Shown: positions 1 to 8,587 of the stretch, in pieces
Layout: every line of letters starts with the position of its first letter
Position numbering within the stretch: the first letter of the stretch is position 1
Assembly: GCA_002431945.1 (NCBI GenBank)
Contig: DJET01000029.1
Span: forward strand, 1-37,506
Direction: 5' to 3'
DNA: 37,506 bases
From: Ruminococcaceae bacterium UBA5891
GTDB lineage: Bacteria; Bacillota; Clostridia; Oscillospirales; Acutalibacteraceae
Made by a program: the position numbers and the translations under genes
The notes under the pieces: model-generated
Told to the model about the DNA's origin: nothing
The model's input: the letters and a program-made list of their open reading frames with translations, nothing else
Databases searched by the model: none

Positions 1-5
1 TTGGG

Positions 6-21
6 TTTTTCGACAGACTGA
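6..21. repeat. Left copy of a 16-base inverted end sequence
   Basis: TTTTTCGACAGACTGA directly precedes the terminator stem at 22-43 and is the exact reverse complement of 37486-37501. The five bases outside do not match, so the identity stops there. Confidence 0.85.
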
Positions 22-50
22 GCCGACGTTACAAAACGTCGGCTTTTTTT
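22..50 (+). terminator. Rho-independent terminator of a gene outside the window
   Basis: A perfect 9-bp stem (GCCGACGTT at 22-30 with AACGTCGGC at 35-43) with a 4-base loop is followed by seven Ts at 44-50. It reads on the plus strand and must end a transcript coming from left of the window. It is directly preceded by a 16-base motif (6-21) that recurs inverted at the right end. Confidence 0.85.
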
Positions 51-337
51 ATATTCGGTGGGTTATACCGTTGGATATATAAAAAATACGCTGATATAAA
101 TTTAAAAGTATTACGTAGAAAGGGTAAAAGTTGAGGTGAAAAGGAAACACGAGGTAGGCTTAATACCGAAAAGACAGTACGTAAAAGATAAAAGAGCGTA
201 TACAAACGTTTGGAACTTGGACGTTCCTTAATCTTAGCTGTATAAGCCTTAGCCTTGAGTAAGGGTGTGACATATTTTACGATTCGTATATACGGGAAAT
301 TACTGTGCGATTCGACCGATTTTTATATGCCGCAAGC

Positions 338-1495
338 TTATTTTGAAATGTAAAGACCAAGGTTGGTTATATTTACATACGGTGATAAGATATTTATAAA
401 GTCGGATTTGGTTTTTGCATTGATAGATGAAAATAAGTGGCTTGTATGATATTGCAGTGTTTGCTGTGAAATGAAGAGCTTTTCGCTGATGGTTTTATTT
501 GTTGAACCGGAAAGAATTTCATATATTATGCGAAAATCAATATGGTTAATTTTTTCAAACATATTTTCTATTTGAAGAATAATATTCATTTCAGGGTCTT
601 TTTCGTAGCTGAAATCAATAGAGTCGGGGAATACAAGCGGCGGACGTGAGTTTGAAAGATTTTTATACAGGCAATGGCCTTCGGCTAACGGGGCATTCTG
701 GGTTGAGTCGCGTACATTTATAAGATTGGGCAGCTGTATATTTATTGAATTGAAGCTATGCCGATCGCGGTTCAGGGTTCTGTATATATTTGAAATGGCC
801 TTTAAAACCGCTTTAATATCATAGGTTACGCTGGTTACCGGCGTGTGGTAAAGCTTGGAAATATAGCTGTCCATAAATCCTATTATAAAATGTGATTTAA
901 CATAATCGGAATCAATGGGAAGCAGCTTTTTCATAAGAGCTACCGCAATAAAATCGTTCGGACATATTATGGCGTCATAATTGTTCCTTTTTTCCACAAA
1001 GCCTTCAAAACATTCAGAAAAGCTTTTATTTATGCAGAAAAGATCCTCGGAGGTGAAGGGCAGATACATATTATAAAGGTGATGAGCTTTAACTAAATCC
1101 GATTGGCTGTTTGGATTTATTCCGAAATATGCTATTCGGGTTTTTCCGTGCTTTTTGAAATATGAAATAATTTTTGCAAACAACACCCAGTTGTTGCTGC
1201 CGGTTGAGCTGTAAATATATTCGGGTGCAAAATCGGGTATATTGTGCATTGCGATAACCGGTATATCGTTATAATTGCAGAATTTAATGGCTTTAAGCGT
1301 ATCGGGCGTTATGCCGTAGGGAATGAGAAAAACAGACTGGTTATCTTTAATCAGAACAGACAGATCTGATATATCGCTTATACTTTTGGTGGGGATTCTT
1401 TTTTGATTAAGCGCTTTTACCGCAGTAATTTCCTGAGCGGTTCTTTTGCTTAAAAAGGGATGAAGATTTTTATCCTCAAGAATATATAATGCCAT
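338..1495 (-). CDS. Transcriptional regulator: LacI-type sensor with C-terminal LuxR-type HTH
   Basis: A 385-residue protein. Residues about 30-270 resemble the periplasmic-binding-protein-like sensor of LacI/GalR regulators, including a segment like CPNDFIAVALMKKL and a TSVTYD motif typical of that fold. There is no LacI helix-turn-helix at the N terminus. Instead residues about 319-370 look like a LuxR/GerE-type helix-turn-helix (NKTISEKLFISQQTLQYHTS). I chose the ATG at 1495 because GGAG lies 9 bases upstream; the ATG at 1504 directly abuts that GGAG. A candidate minus-strand -10 (TATACT) lies at 1515-1520. The gene is divergent from the sugar-utilisation operon, so it probably senses a sugar or derived ligand and controls that operon. 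The ligand and whether it activates or represses are unknown. Confidence 0.75.
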   Translation of the reverse strand: MALYILEDKNLHPFLSKRTAQEITAVKALNQKRIPTKSISDISDLSVLIKDNQSVFLIPYGITPDTLKAIKFCNYNDIPVIAMHNIPDFAPEYIYSSTGSNNWVLFAKIISYFKKHGKTRIAYFGINPNSQSDLVKAHHLYNMYLPFTSEDLFCINKSFSECFEGFVEKRNNYDAIICPNDFIAVALMKKLLPIDSDYVKSHFIIGFMDSYISKLYHTPVTSVTYDIKAVLKAISNIYRTLNRDRHSFNSINIQLPNLINVRDSTQNAPLAEGHCLYKNLSNSRPPLVFPDSIDFSYEKDPEMNIILQIENMFEKINHIDFRIIYEILSGSTNKTISEKLFISQQTLQYHTSHLFSSINAKTKSDFINILSPYVNITNLGLYISK

Positions 1496-1684
1496 TTTTA
1501 TCATCTCCGTTTTTAGTATAACATAATTATCGGTTTAATTAAAGAAAATTAAATTTTAAGAACACAAAAAAATCTATTACATTTGTCATATAATTAACTG
1601 CTTTAAATATTGAGATAATATTGATAAAATAAAATAAAGAAATAGCGGGATATATGTTCAAATTATAAAAAGGAGATATAAACA
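1496..1684. promoter_or_regulatory. Divergent control region between regulator and operon
   Basis: This 189-base AT-rich region must hold the promoters for both the regulator and the solute-binding protein gene. A TATAAT at 1589-1594 is the best plus-strand -10, but there is no good -35 about 17 bases upstream, which would fit an activator-dependent promoter. A TATACT reading on the minus strand lies at 1515-1520. AGGAG at 1671-1675 is the ribosome binding site for the ATG at 1685. No clear palindromic operator was seen. Confidence 0.45.
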
Positions 1685-3019
1685 ATGAAATTCAAGAGAA
1701 TGTGCGCTGTAATTTTAATAGGAGTTATGTGTCTTGCTTCCGGCTGCGGAAAGGAAGAAGGAAAAAGCAAGGGAGACAAAGGCAACCGTGGGAACAGCGG
1801 AGGGGATTCGTACTTTGATTCTGTTCCGGCGGAGCTTGAAGGTACTACGGTAAAGTTTGCTACCTGGATAAATCACAGGGCTAATGAATCGGCTGCGGTT
1901 TTAGATGATTTCACTAACCTTACGGGCATTGAGGTTGAATTGGTTTCAATTACTCAATCGGAATATATTTCTAAGCTTACCTCGCTTATATCAGCGGGGC
2001 AATCGCCTGATGTTGTTGTTAATAACGGAGAATTTCCGAATATTCTTCAAGTGCTGCAGCCGCTGGACGGTACAAAGCTTGATACCTCTGACAGCTTTTG
2101 GGATCAGGCGGTAGTGAAGCTGGGCACGATCGGCGGAAGACCGTATCTTGTAAATGCAAAAAACAGCGCCTGGAATATGGCTTCGCCCTGCGTTTACTAT
2201 AACAATAAGATTTTTGAGGATAACGGCATAACAACTCCCGCGCTTTATCTTGCAGAGGGAAGATGGACGCTCGACAATTTTTATAAGTGCGCGCGGGAAT
2301 TGGCACAGGTATGCTCGGAGGTAGGCGCCGGAATAGAAACAAGCGCTTATTTTTCCACATATGCCAGCGGTATGGCAAAGTATGACTCTGCAACCGAAAC
2401 ATTTACATCTAATCTTACGGATTCCGCTGTAACCAAGGTTTGGCAGGATATGATAAAGGCAAGGGAAAACGGTTCTGTCAAGGTAAATGACGAGGGCGGA
2501 AGGCATTTATTTGTATCGGGTAAAATGGGAATGATTTTCACCGGTGCCTACGGTTTAAGAAAATACGGTTGGATGAACGATATGGATATCAATGATCTGT
2601 CGTTTGTAACTCCGCCGAGAGCCGATTCGGGAAGCGAAGAGGTATACGGCGGAAGTATGTTCCGTTCTTACGGTATCTGCAAGGGCGCTTCAAATGCGGA
2701 CGGTGCGGCTTATTTTCTGAGATATTTCCTTAATGCCGATAATTACGAAGAATCAGAGCTTTATAAAAACGATGAAGCCGCCGAGCTTTATAAAAAGCTT
2801 TCGGAAAATCAGAATTATAATAATCCTGTTTTTGATTACGGAATTATGTCTCTTATGGCAACAACCAGTCTTCCGCTTTACGAAATATTCCCCGACCTTG
2901 CAGACTGCTCTTCGGCTCAGGTTACAACAGCTCTTAATGCGGGAGCAAACAAGCTTAATTCCTGCATTACCCGTGCAAATATGATAATCAATGATGTTAA
3001 GGAACAGAACAAAAAATAA
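1685..3019 (+). CDS. Sugar ABC transporter solute-binding lipoprotein (family 1)
   Basis: A 444-residue extracellular binding protein. It has a lipoprotein signal peptide with the lipobox LASGC (lipidated Cys21), a Gly/Ser/Lys-rich linker to about residue 40, and then a fold typical of family 1 sugar-binding proteins: a strand like TVKFATWINH, the motif GQSPDVVV, and a late segment SGKMGMIFTGAYG. It should bind an oligosaccharide outside the membrane and hand it to one of the two permease pairs downstream (17086-18952 or 23292-25143). It is the first gene of the long plus-strand cluster, with AGGAG 9 bases before its ATG. Substrate specificity cannot be read from the sequence. Confidence 0.88.
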   Translation: MKFKRMCAVILIGVMCLASGCGKEEGKSKGDKGNRGNSGGDSYFDSVPAELEGTTVKFATWINHRANESAAVLDDFTNLTGIEVELVSITQSEYISKLTSLISAGQSPDVVVNNGEFPNILQVLQPLDGTKLDTSDSFWDQAVVKLGTIGGRPYLVNAKNSAWNMASPCVYYNNKIFEDNGITTPALYLAEGRWTLDNFYKCARELAQVCSEVGAGIETSAYFSTYASGMAKYDSATETFTSNLTDSAVTKVWQDMIKARENGSVKVNDEGGRHLFVSGKMGMIFTGAYGLRKYGWMNDMDINDLSFVTPPRADSGSEEVYGGSMFRSYGICKGASNADGAAYFLRYFLNADNYEESELYKNDEAAELYKKLSENQNYNNPVFDYGIMSLMATTSLPLYEIFPDLADCSSAQVTTALNAGANKLNSCITRANMIINDVKEQNKK

Positions 3020-3196
3020 CCAAGCGCTTAATTTTTAAAGCTTTTTTGTAAGGCTAACGTATTACGGGTGATGAGACAAGAAAAGGCAAGAATTATTGTT
3101 TGTTGGCGTGATGAGTTATACCCTCGCTTGCCTGACCTTTAAAACCGTGAATAAGGATATTCCGCTTTAAGAATTAACAAAGGAGACGATATTTGA
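3020..3196 (+). promoter_or_regulatory. Intergenic gap with weak hairpin and a cre-like palindrome
   Basis: Just after the stop there is an AAGCGCTT palindrome (3022-3029) that resembles the core of a CcpA (cre) site. Together with 3031-3043 it can form a weak bulged stem followed by a T-run, perhaps a partial terminator that lowers expression of the downstream genes. The rest shows nothing clear. AGGAG at 3181-3185 serves the ATG at 3197. Confidence 0.3.
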
Positions 3197-6100
3197 ATGT
3201 TTAACAAAAAACAGAGAACGTGGAGCTTGTTCCTGGTATTTGTTTTATTGCTGACTGTCGGTTTAGACGGTATTTTAAGCATTGCTGCCGATCAGCAAAC
3301 TTTTGAACAAGAGAAATATATTATAGACTTTGGCAGCTATAATTTCAGCCCCCTTACGGTCGACGGCTACGCACAGTTTAAAAAGGATAATCCGAACAGC
3401 ACGCCTACCGCCGGAAATATGTATGACGTTAACATATACAACGGCGACAAAGTGGGAACGTACAGTCTTATTGATGACAACTCGGCTTCGGGCGGCAAAT
3501 ATCTGAATTATGTGAAGGCTTCGGGCGGCAAGAACGGCGGGCTGTATAATTATATGTTTGTGGCTAATCCTACCGGAAATTTCTCAACCGGAGATACAGG
3601 TAAGCATATAGTTCTTAAAGAGGGCGCAGTCTACGGAATTAAAATCAAATACAAAATTTCAGACCTTACCGAAGGCTACGACCTTAATTTGTTTGCCTTT
3701 GCCTCAAGCGGCGTTGCAACGCCTAATAATGTCGCTAATTGGCAGGATAGGGTAAATATTGCTTTAAAGCTTCAAAAAACCGATGGGTGGGCAGAGTCTG
3801 AGTTTGTGTTTTCCGCTCCGGAAAGCTATACCGGCAAAGCGCCGCACAGCCTTATGCTCGGCTTTGAACCGAGGATAAGCAGCACGGCAAAGCGTCCGAG
3901 CGACGGCGCCGAGTTTACATATAATTTATCGGTCGATTATATTGAAATAAACCGCCTATCGGAGGTACGGCTTAATAAAGTCGGTGAATCCGGCATTTCG
4001 GATACTCAAAAAATATACGGCATATCGGGTGATAAGATCGAATTCCCCGACACCGGTACTGTTATATACGAAAATTATAATTCCGCCACCGGTGAGCTGT
4101 CGGGCGTTGTGGACGTTTCAAACCGTTTGTTTAAAAATATTGTTTGCGAAAACTTTTATTATAAGGACGATACCTTTGAAGAACAGAGCTACAATATTGA
4201 TTTCAGCAAATACAATTTTGTTGAAGGAACCTCAGGCTCGGACGGAAACGTTGTAAAAAGCAACTCCGGAAAGTGGAGCCTTGTAAGCGACGAGAACGCC
4301 GTGGGCGGAAAATATCTGCTTTTTGAAAAAAGCGCGGTAAAATCCGGCGAGAACTGGAAGCCGTATTATCATTTTATGGCGAACCCTACGGGCGCATATA
4401 ACGGAGCGACAAGCAGCGGCGCTTTGCGGCTTACCGAAAACACGCGGTACACAATTAAGATAAAATATAAAATAGAAAACCTTGACGAGGCATATGATCT
4501 TGACCTTTATGCCAACTGCACGCAGGGGGTATATTCGCCAAACAGCTTTCACGCCGACAATAATGTTGATATAAAAAGCGGGCTTAGCAATACCGACGGA
4601 TGGGTTGAAAAAGAATATTCCTTTGTTACGCCATCGGCTTATAAGGGCAAGGTAAATAACCTTATAATCGGTTTTTATCCTACAAAGGCAGGCACTGCGT
4701 CGTTCCCGATGAACGATGAGTTTTCTTACTCGGTGGCGGTTGATTATTTGAAGATCGACAGGGCGACAAGCGTTGTTTTTATGTCCGACGGTAAGATTGT
4801 AAATACCGTTTACGGCGCTCCGGGCAGCACGCTTACCGAGCTTCCTGCGGCGCAAAAAAACGGATTTAAATTTATCGGTTGGTTTACCGATCCCGAATGC
4901 TCGGTTTCGGCAGACTCGGTTTTGCTTACAAACAGAGAGGTTTCGGCAACACTGTATGCCGGTTGGACTGAGCTTACAACCAATGCCGTTATAACGAAAG
5001 ACACGTATCCCGATTGGACTAATAACAGGAACATATACAGCGGCTTTGCGTCGCAAAGCTTAGACGGCAGCGAGTGCTTTGTTCATTCGGCTGATACGGG
5101 CGCGGGCTTTATGCTGCTCAACTCCGAAACAAAGCCGCTTATAATTGCCGATAAAGGCGTGTATATGCTTACCGTTAGGTATAAAATCCAAAACGGAAGC
5201 GCCGATATCGGATTTGTGACATCAAAATTAGATAAATTCGAATCAAATGATAAAAAGGTACAAATAAGCAGAACCGTCGGTTCCGGCGGAGAATGGCAAA
5301 CGGCAACAATGACGTTTACCGCCGATATTAAGAACGAGGCGGACGCGCTTTATTTTGCGGTTTTATCAAACAGAGGCTCCGATATATTTATAGAGAGGAT
5401 CACCCTGTCCGTAAATTCCTACATTAAGCTTGAAACCAACGGAGGTATGCCTATTGCCGATTTGAGCGGTACTCCGGGTGAAAGGGCAAGTCTTCCCGAA
5501 CCGATTTTCAGCGGGCACACGTTCAGCGGATGGTATAAGGACAGCGAGCTTAAAATACCTGCCACTGCGGTAAAATTCCCGACGGATAGGGAAAGCATTA
5601 CGGTTTATGCGGCATGGGATAAAGCGCAGCCCGATGTTGTGGTTGATTTTGAGAACGTTCCGTATGAAAACGGCAAATGGAGCAATCCGAGCTTTTCATA
5701 TAATTCCGAAACAATGTCATTCCCTATAGGCAAAGCGTTTTCGGGCGAAAGGTTTTTAAAATACAGCTATGTAAAGGGTGCGGGAAGCGTTGCCTATAAT
5801 CAGGCGGCACAGTCGTTTGCAATGTATAAAGACGGTCAGGCGGTAAGGCTTGAAAGCAAGTCGGCTTATATTATGTCGTTTTGGTACAGGGCGGAGTCTC
5901 TTGCGGCGGACGTGCGCGTTACGGCGCAGACCTGCACGGCAAATAACTTTTATGCCAATGCCGTGAATTATTCGGCTGGCGGATATACAATTCGTGCCGA
6001 CGCAGCTGACGGCGAGTGGCATGAGGGAACGGTTGTGTTTACCGCCGAGCCGAAAACCGATTCAAAGGGAAATCCCGCAAACGCGCTGTTTGTTCGTATA

Positions 6101-8587
6101 AATCCGCTTGCCGACGTAAGTGTAAGCGTTGACATAGATTATGTATCTCTTACAAAGGCAGATGACGAAACCGCTGTTGTATCTCTTGTTATCGACAGTA
6201 GCGAAACCCTTTTCACAACCGTTAAAAAGGGCGGAAAAATTACGCTGCCTATTCTTCAAAAGGATAATTATATCTTCCGCGGCTGGTATGAGGATTCATT
6301 GTTTACCAAAAAGCTGAACGGCGAGTACACAGCGAATGCTTCGACAGAGCTGTATGCAAAATGGAGCCTTAGATCCGCATTTGACGACTTTGAAGACTAT
6401 CCCGAAGCTTGGGTAAATTACAGGGAAAGCGACGGCTCAAATTATCGCTTCGGAAATACGCATATGTCTGTTTCGGATAACGAAAGCTATTCCGGCAGGT
6501 ATTCTCTGCGCTTTTGCTACGACGGTACGCAGAAAGAAAATTATTCTATGGCGCAGCTTTACAACAAAAACGATATTTTTGTGGCAGGGGATACTCCGCT
6601 TATACTTGAAAACGGCAGTATGTACAGAGTTACGCTTCGCTATAAGGTAAGCAAAGCAGCGGGTACGTCTAATATTGATCTGGCGCTTGCCGGCAGAAAA
6701 AATTATTGGGCTAACCGTTCAAGAATAAATCTTTTTACAGTTTCCTTAAACGATATCGGAAAGGGCTGGCAAACCGCAACCGTTTGTTTTACCGCCGATG
6801 TGAAAAAAGAAAAGGCGGACGCTCTTTATCTTGCGTTTACAGCCAACGGAAAAGGTGCGGATATTTATATAGACGATTTTGAAATTGAGCTTCTTGAAAA
6901 CAAAACATATGTTAAGTTTGATTCGGATAATAATACGCTTCCGTTTTATTCGGTAGGGGAACCGGGCGACGCCATTCGTTATCCGGAAACGCCTGTAAGA
7001 AGCGGCTATGTTTTTTCGGGCTGGTATACGGATAAGAGCTATAAAACCCCGTTCACAAGCAAAAACCACGGCAATGCTTCGCTGACGGTTTATGCAAGAT
7101 GGGTGTTGGGCGATTCGGTACTTATAAGCTTTGAAGATGAAAATCAGCGGAACCTAAAGCCGAATCAGTACGATACTGCCGAAATTTCCGATGAGGCGGC
7201 AAGTCACGGACATTATTCGCTTAAAATAAACAAGTCGGGCAACACAAGAATGAATGCGTCGATGCTGCTTTTGTACGATAATCAGCCGGTTACCGTTGAG
7301 GACGGGGCAACCTATGTTCTTACATATGATTACCGCGTTGTTCAGAATACCGGAAAGGGGAGCGGTCAGACAACGCCGCTGCCTAACGTTCGGTTTGCAA
7401 GGGCGGATAATGTATGGGCAGGCTATTCGGTACCGAAAAACAACTGGAGCATTAACCTTGAGGAAGAGACGGGAAAATGGTTTACGGGCTCGGTTATGTT
7501 TACTGCCGAGCTTAAGGAGCCGACAGGTAACGCGCTGTATTTCACTGTAAACTATTCTGAAAATTTTGTGGGTTATTTTGATAATCTGCGCCTTGTGCGT
7601 GTAAACAAGAAAAACGGAGAAAGCGCCGTAAACCTTAATCCTTGCGGTGCGGATTATATCGGAGCTTCAAAGCTTGTGTATACGGGAAAACCGAACGAGC
7701 AAATAAGGCTTCCTAAGGATATTAAAAAGAGCGGTTTCGTATTTATCGGGTGGTATGAGGACAGCAAGCTTAAAAAACGTATAGAATCGGATTATTATAC
7801 GATACTTCAAAGCGATACTACGCTGTATGCCGGCTTTGCACGGCCAAAGCTTATACAGGACTTTGAAAGCTTTAAGGATATTTACTCTCCCGAAATGTAT
7901 CGGTATGCCGATATGGATTATGAGCTTTATGATTCGCGCCTGAACGCAGGCGGCGGCGATAACGTTCACGGAGGGTATTACTCAATTCATCGCAAGGGCG
8001 ACGATTTCCATACCGCGGCGTTTCAGATCTTGCCCGAAACAAGCGAGTCTACCAAAAGGCTGATACCCGGCCTTGTTTACAAAATGACAATGTGGGTTAA
8101 GCTTGAGTCTAAAAAACAGGATACGGGCGCGGTTAAAATTGCCTGCTCGCAGTCGGCATATTACTCATGGGCGATTGACGGCGAATGGTATAATGCGGCG
8201 GCAATAAAGGATCTAAAGGAAGGCGAGTGGACAAAGCTTTCATTTACCTTCTATGCCACAAGCTATTATGTATCTGTTCAAACGCCGGGCAATGTAAGTA
8301 TGTATTTTGACGATGTAACGCTTGAGCTTCTTTCGGACGCTAAAGCCTCAGATTGCTCGCAGTCTGTAAAAATTGACGAATATATCCCTGCGCTTGCGCA
8401 AAACGGTTCTTTACTGCAAAACGGTGATATAGATAAAAGTCTTATAAAGGAAACGGGCATTACTAAGGAAACGCTTCCCTCAGCGGCGGTAACGGCAATA
8501 GCTTCCGCAGCCGCGGTTATTGTTTTGGGCGGAGCGATAACAGCGTTTGCCGTTATAAGAAAAAGAAAGAGGGCGAAAAGGCAATGA
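3197..8587 (+). CDS. Very large membrane-anchored surface protein with InlB-type B-repeats
   Basis: A 1796-residue protein with a signal peptide (about 1-32) and a C-terminal membrane helix (about 1766-1787) followed by a basic KRKRAKRQ tail, so it is displayed outside the cell. Five repeats of the Listeria-Bacteroides/InlB B-repeat type (Flg_new) lie at about residues 526-592, 743-808, 994-1056, 1237-1302 and 1482-1550; each ends in a pattern like G(W/F)Y.D...TLYA.W. They separate beta-sandwich-like modules of about 140-200 residues, which recur with motifs such as DFE/DFS at the start, GKYL or Y.LRF, and a late IDY/FDD strand typical of carbohydrate-binding folds. The first two modules (about 42-250 and 332-525) are close to each other and to the N terminus of the GH16 protein at 10377. 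No catalytic domain was recognised. It probably captures polysaccharide at the surface. It overlaps the next gene by 4 bases. Confidence 0.8.
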   Translation: MFNKKQRTWSLFLVFVLLLTVGLDGILSIAADQQTFEQEKYIIDFGSYNFSPLTVDGYAQFKKDNPNSTPTAGNMYDVNIYNGDKVGTYSLIDDNSASGGKYLNYVKASGGKNGGLYNYMFVANPTGNFSTGDTGKHIVLKEGAVYGIKIKYKISDLTEGYDLNLFAFASSGVATPNNVANWQDRVNIALKLQKTDGWAESEFVFSAPESYTGKAPHSLMLGFEPRISSTAKRPSDGAEFTYNLSVDYIEINRLSEVRLNKVGESGISDTQKIYGISGDKIEFPDTGTVIYENYNSATGELSGVVDVSNRLFKNIVCENFYYKDDTFEEQSYNIDFSKYNFVEGTSGSDGNVVKSNSGKWSLVSDENAVGGKYLLFEKSAVKSGENWKPYYHFMANPTGAYNGATSSGALRLTENTRYTIKIKYKIENLDEAYDLDLYANCTQGVYSPNSFHADNNVDIKSGLSNTDGWVEKEYSFVTPSAYKGKVNNLIIGFYPTKAGTASFPMNDEFSYSVAVDYLKIDRATSVVFMSDGKIVNTVYGAPGSTLTELPAAQKNGFKFIGWFTDPECSVSADSVLLTNREVSATLYAGWTELTTNAVITKDTYPDWTNNRNIYSGFASQSLDGSECFVHSADTGAGFMLLNSETKPLIIADKGVYMLTVRYKIQNGSADIGFVTSKLDKFESNDKKVQISRTVGSGGEWQTATMTFTADIKNEADALYFAVLSNRGSDIFIERITLSVNSYIKLETNGGMPIADLSGTPGERASLPEPIFSGHTFSGWYKDSELKIPATAVKFPTDRESITVYAAWDKAQPDVVVDFENVPYENGKWSNPSFSYNSETMSFPIGKAFSGERFLKYSYVKGAGSVAYNQAAQSFAMYKDGQAVRLESKSAYIMSFWYRAESLAADVRVTAQTCTANNFYANAVNYSAGGYTIRADAADGEWHEGTVVFTAEPKTDSKGNPANALFVRINPLADVSVSVDIDYVSLTKADDETAVVSLVIDSSETLFTTVKKGGKITLPILQKDNYIFRGWYEDSLFTKKLNGEYTANASTELYAKWSLRSAFDDFEDYPEAWVNYRESDGSNYRFGNTHMSVSDNESYSGRYSLRFCYDGTQKENYSMAQLYNKNDIFVAGDTPLILENGSMYRVTLRYKVSKAAGTSNIDLALAGRKNYWANRSRINLFTVSLNDIGKGWQTATVCFTADVKKEKADALYLAFTANGKGADIYIDDFEIELLENKTYVKFDSDNNTLPFYSVGEPGDAIRYPETPVRSGYVFSGWYTDKSYKTPFTSKNHGNASLTVYARWVLGDSVLISFEDENQRNLKPNQYDTAEISDEAASHGHYSLKINKSGNTRMNASMLLLYDNQPVTVEDGATYVLTYDYRVVQNTGKGSGQTTPLPNVRFARADNVWAGYSVPKNNWSINLEEETGKWFTGSVMFTAELKEPTGNALYFTVNYSENFVGYFDNLRLVRVNKKNGESAVNLNPCGADYIGASKLVYTGKPNEQIRLPKDIKKSGFVFIGWYEDSKLKKRIESDYYTILQSDTTLYAGFARPKLIQDFESFKDIYSPEMYRYADMDYELYDSRLNAGGGDNVHGGYYSIHRKGDDFHTAAFQILPETSESTKRLIPGLVYKMTMWVKLESKKQDTGAVKIACSQSAYYSWAIDGEWYNAAAIKDLKEGEWTKLSFTFYATSYYVSVQTPGNVSMYFDDVTLELLSDAKASDCSQSVKIDEYIPALAQNGSLLQNGDIDKSLIKETGITKETLPSAAVTAIASAAAVIVLGGAITAFAVIRKRKRAKRQ

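Larger units (their letters stand above)
1..337. other. Left intergenic region without a gene
   Basis: No open reading frame with a believable ribosome binding site was found on either strand. The only clear structure is the terminator at 22-50. There are two small palindromes, a 10-base CGTATATACG at 285-294 and a GGAAC/GTTCC pair around 212-227. Neither has a T-run, so neither looks like a terminator for the minus-strand regulator that ends at 338. Confidence 0.6.

Noticed and set aside
3022..3029. Definite CcpA (cre) site
   Set aside because: Only the AAGCGCTT core fits and the flanks do not follow the consensus; noted as weak only.
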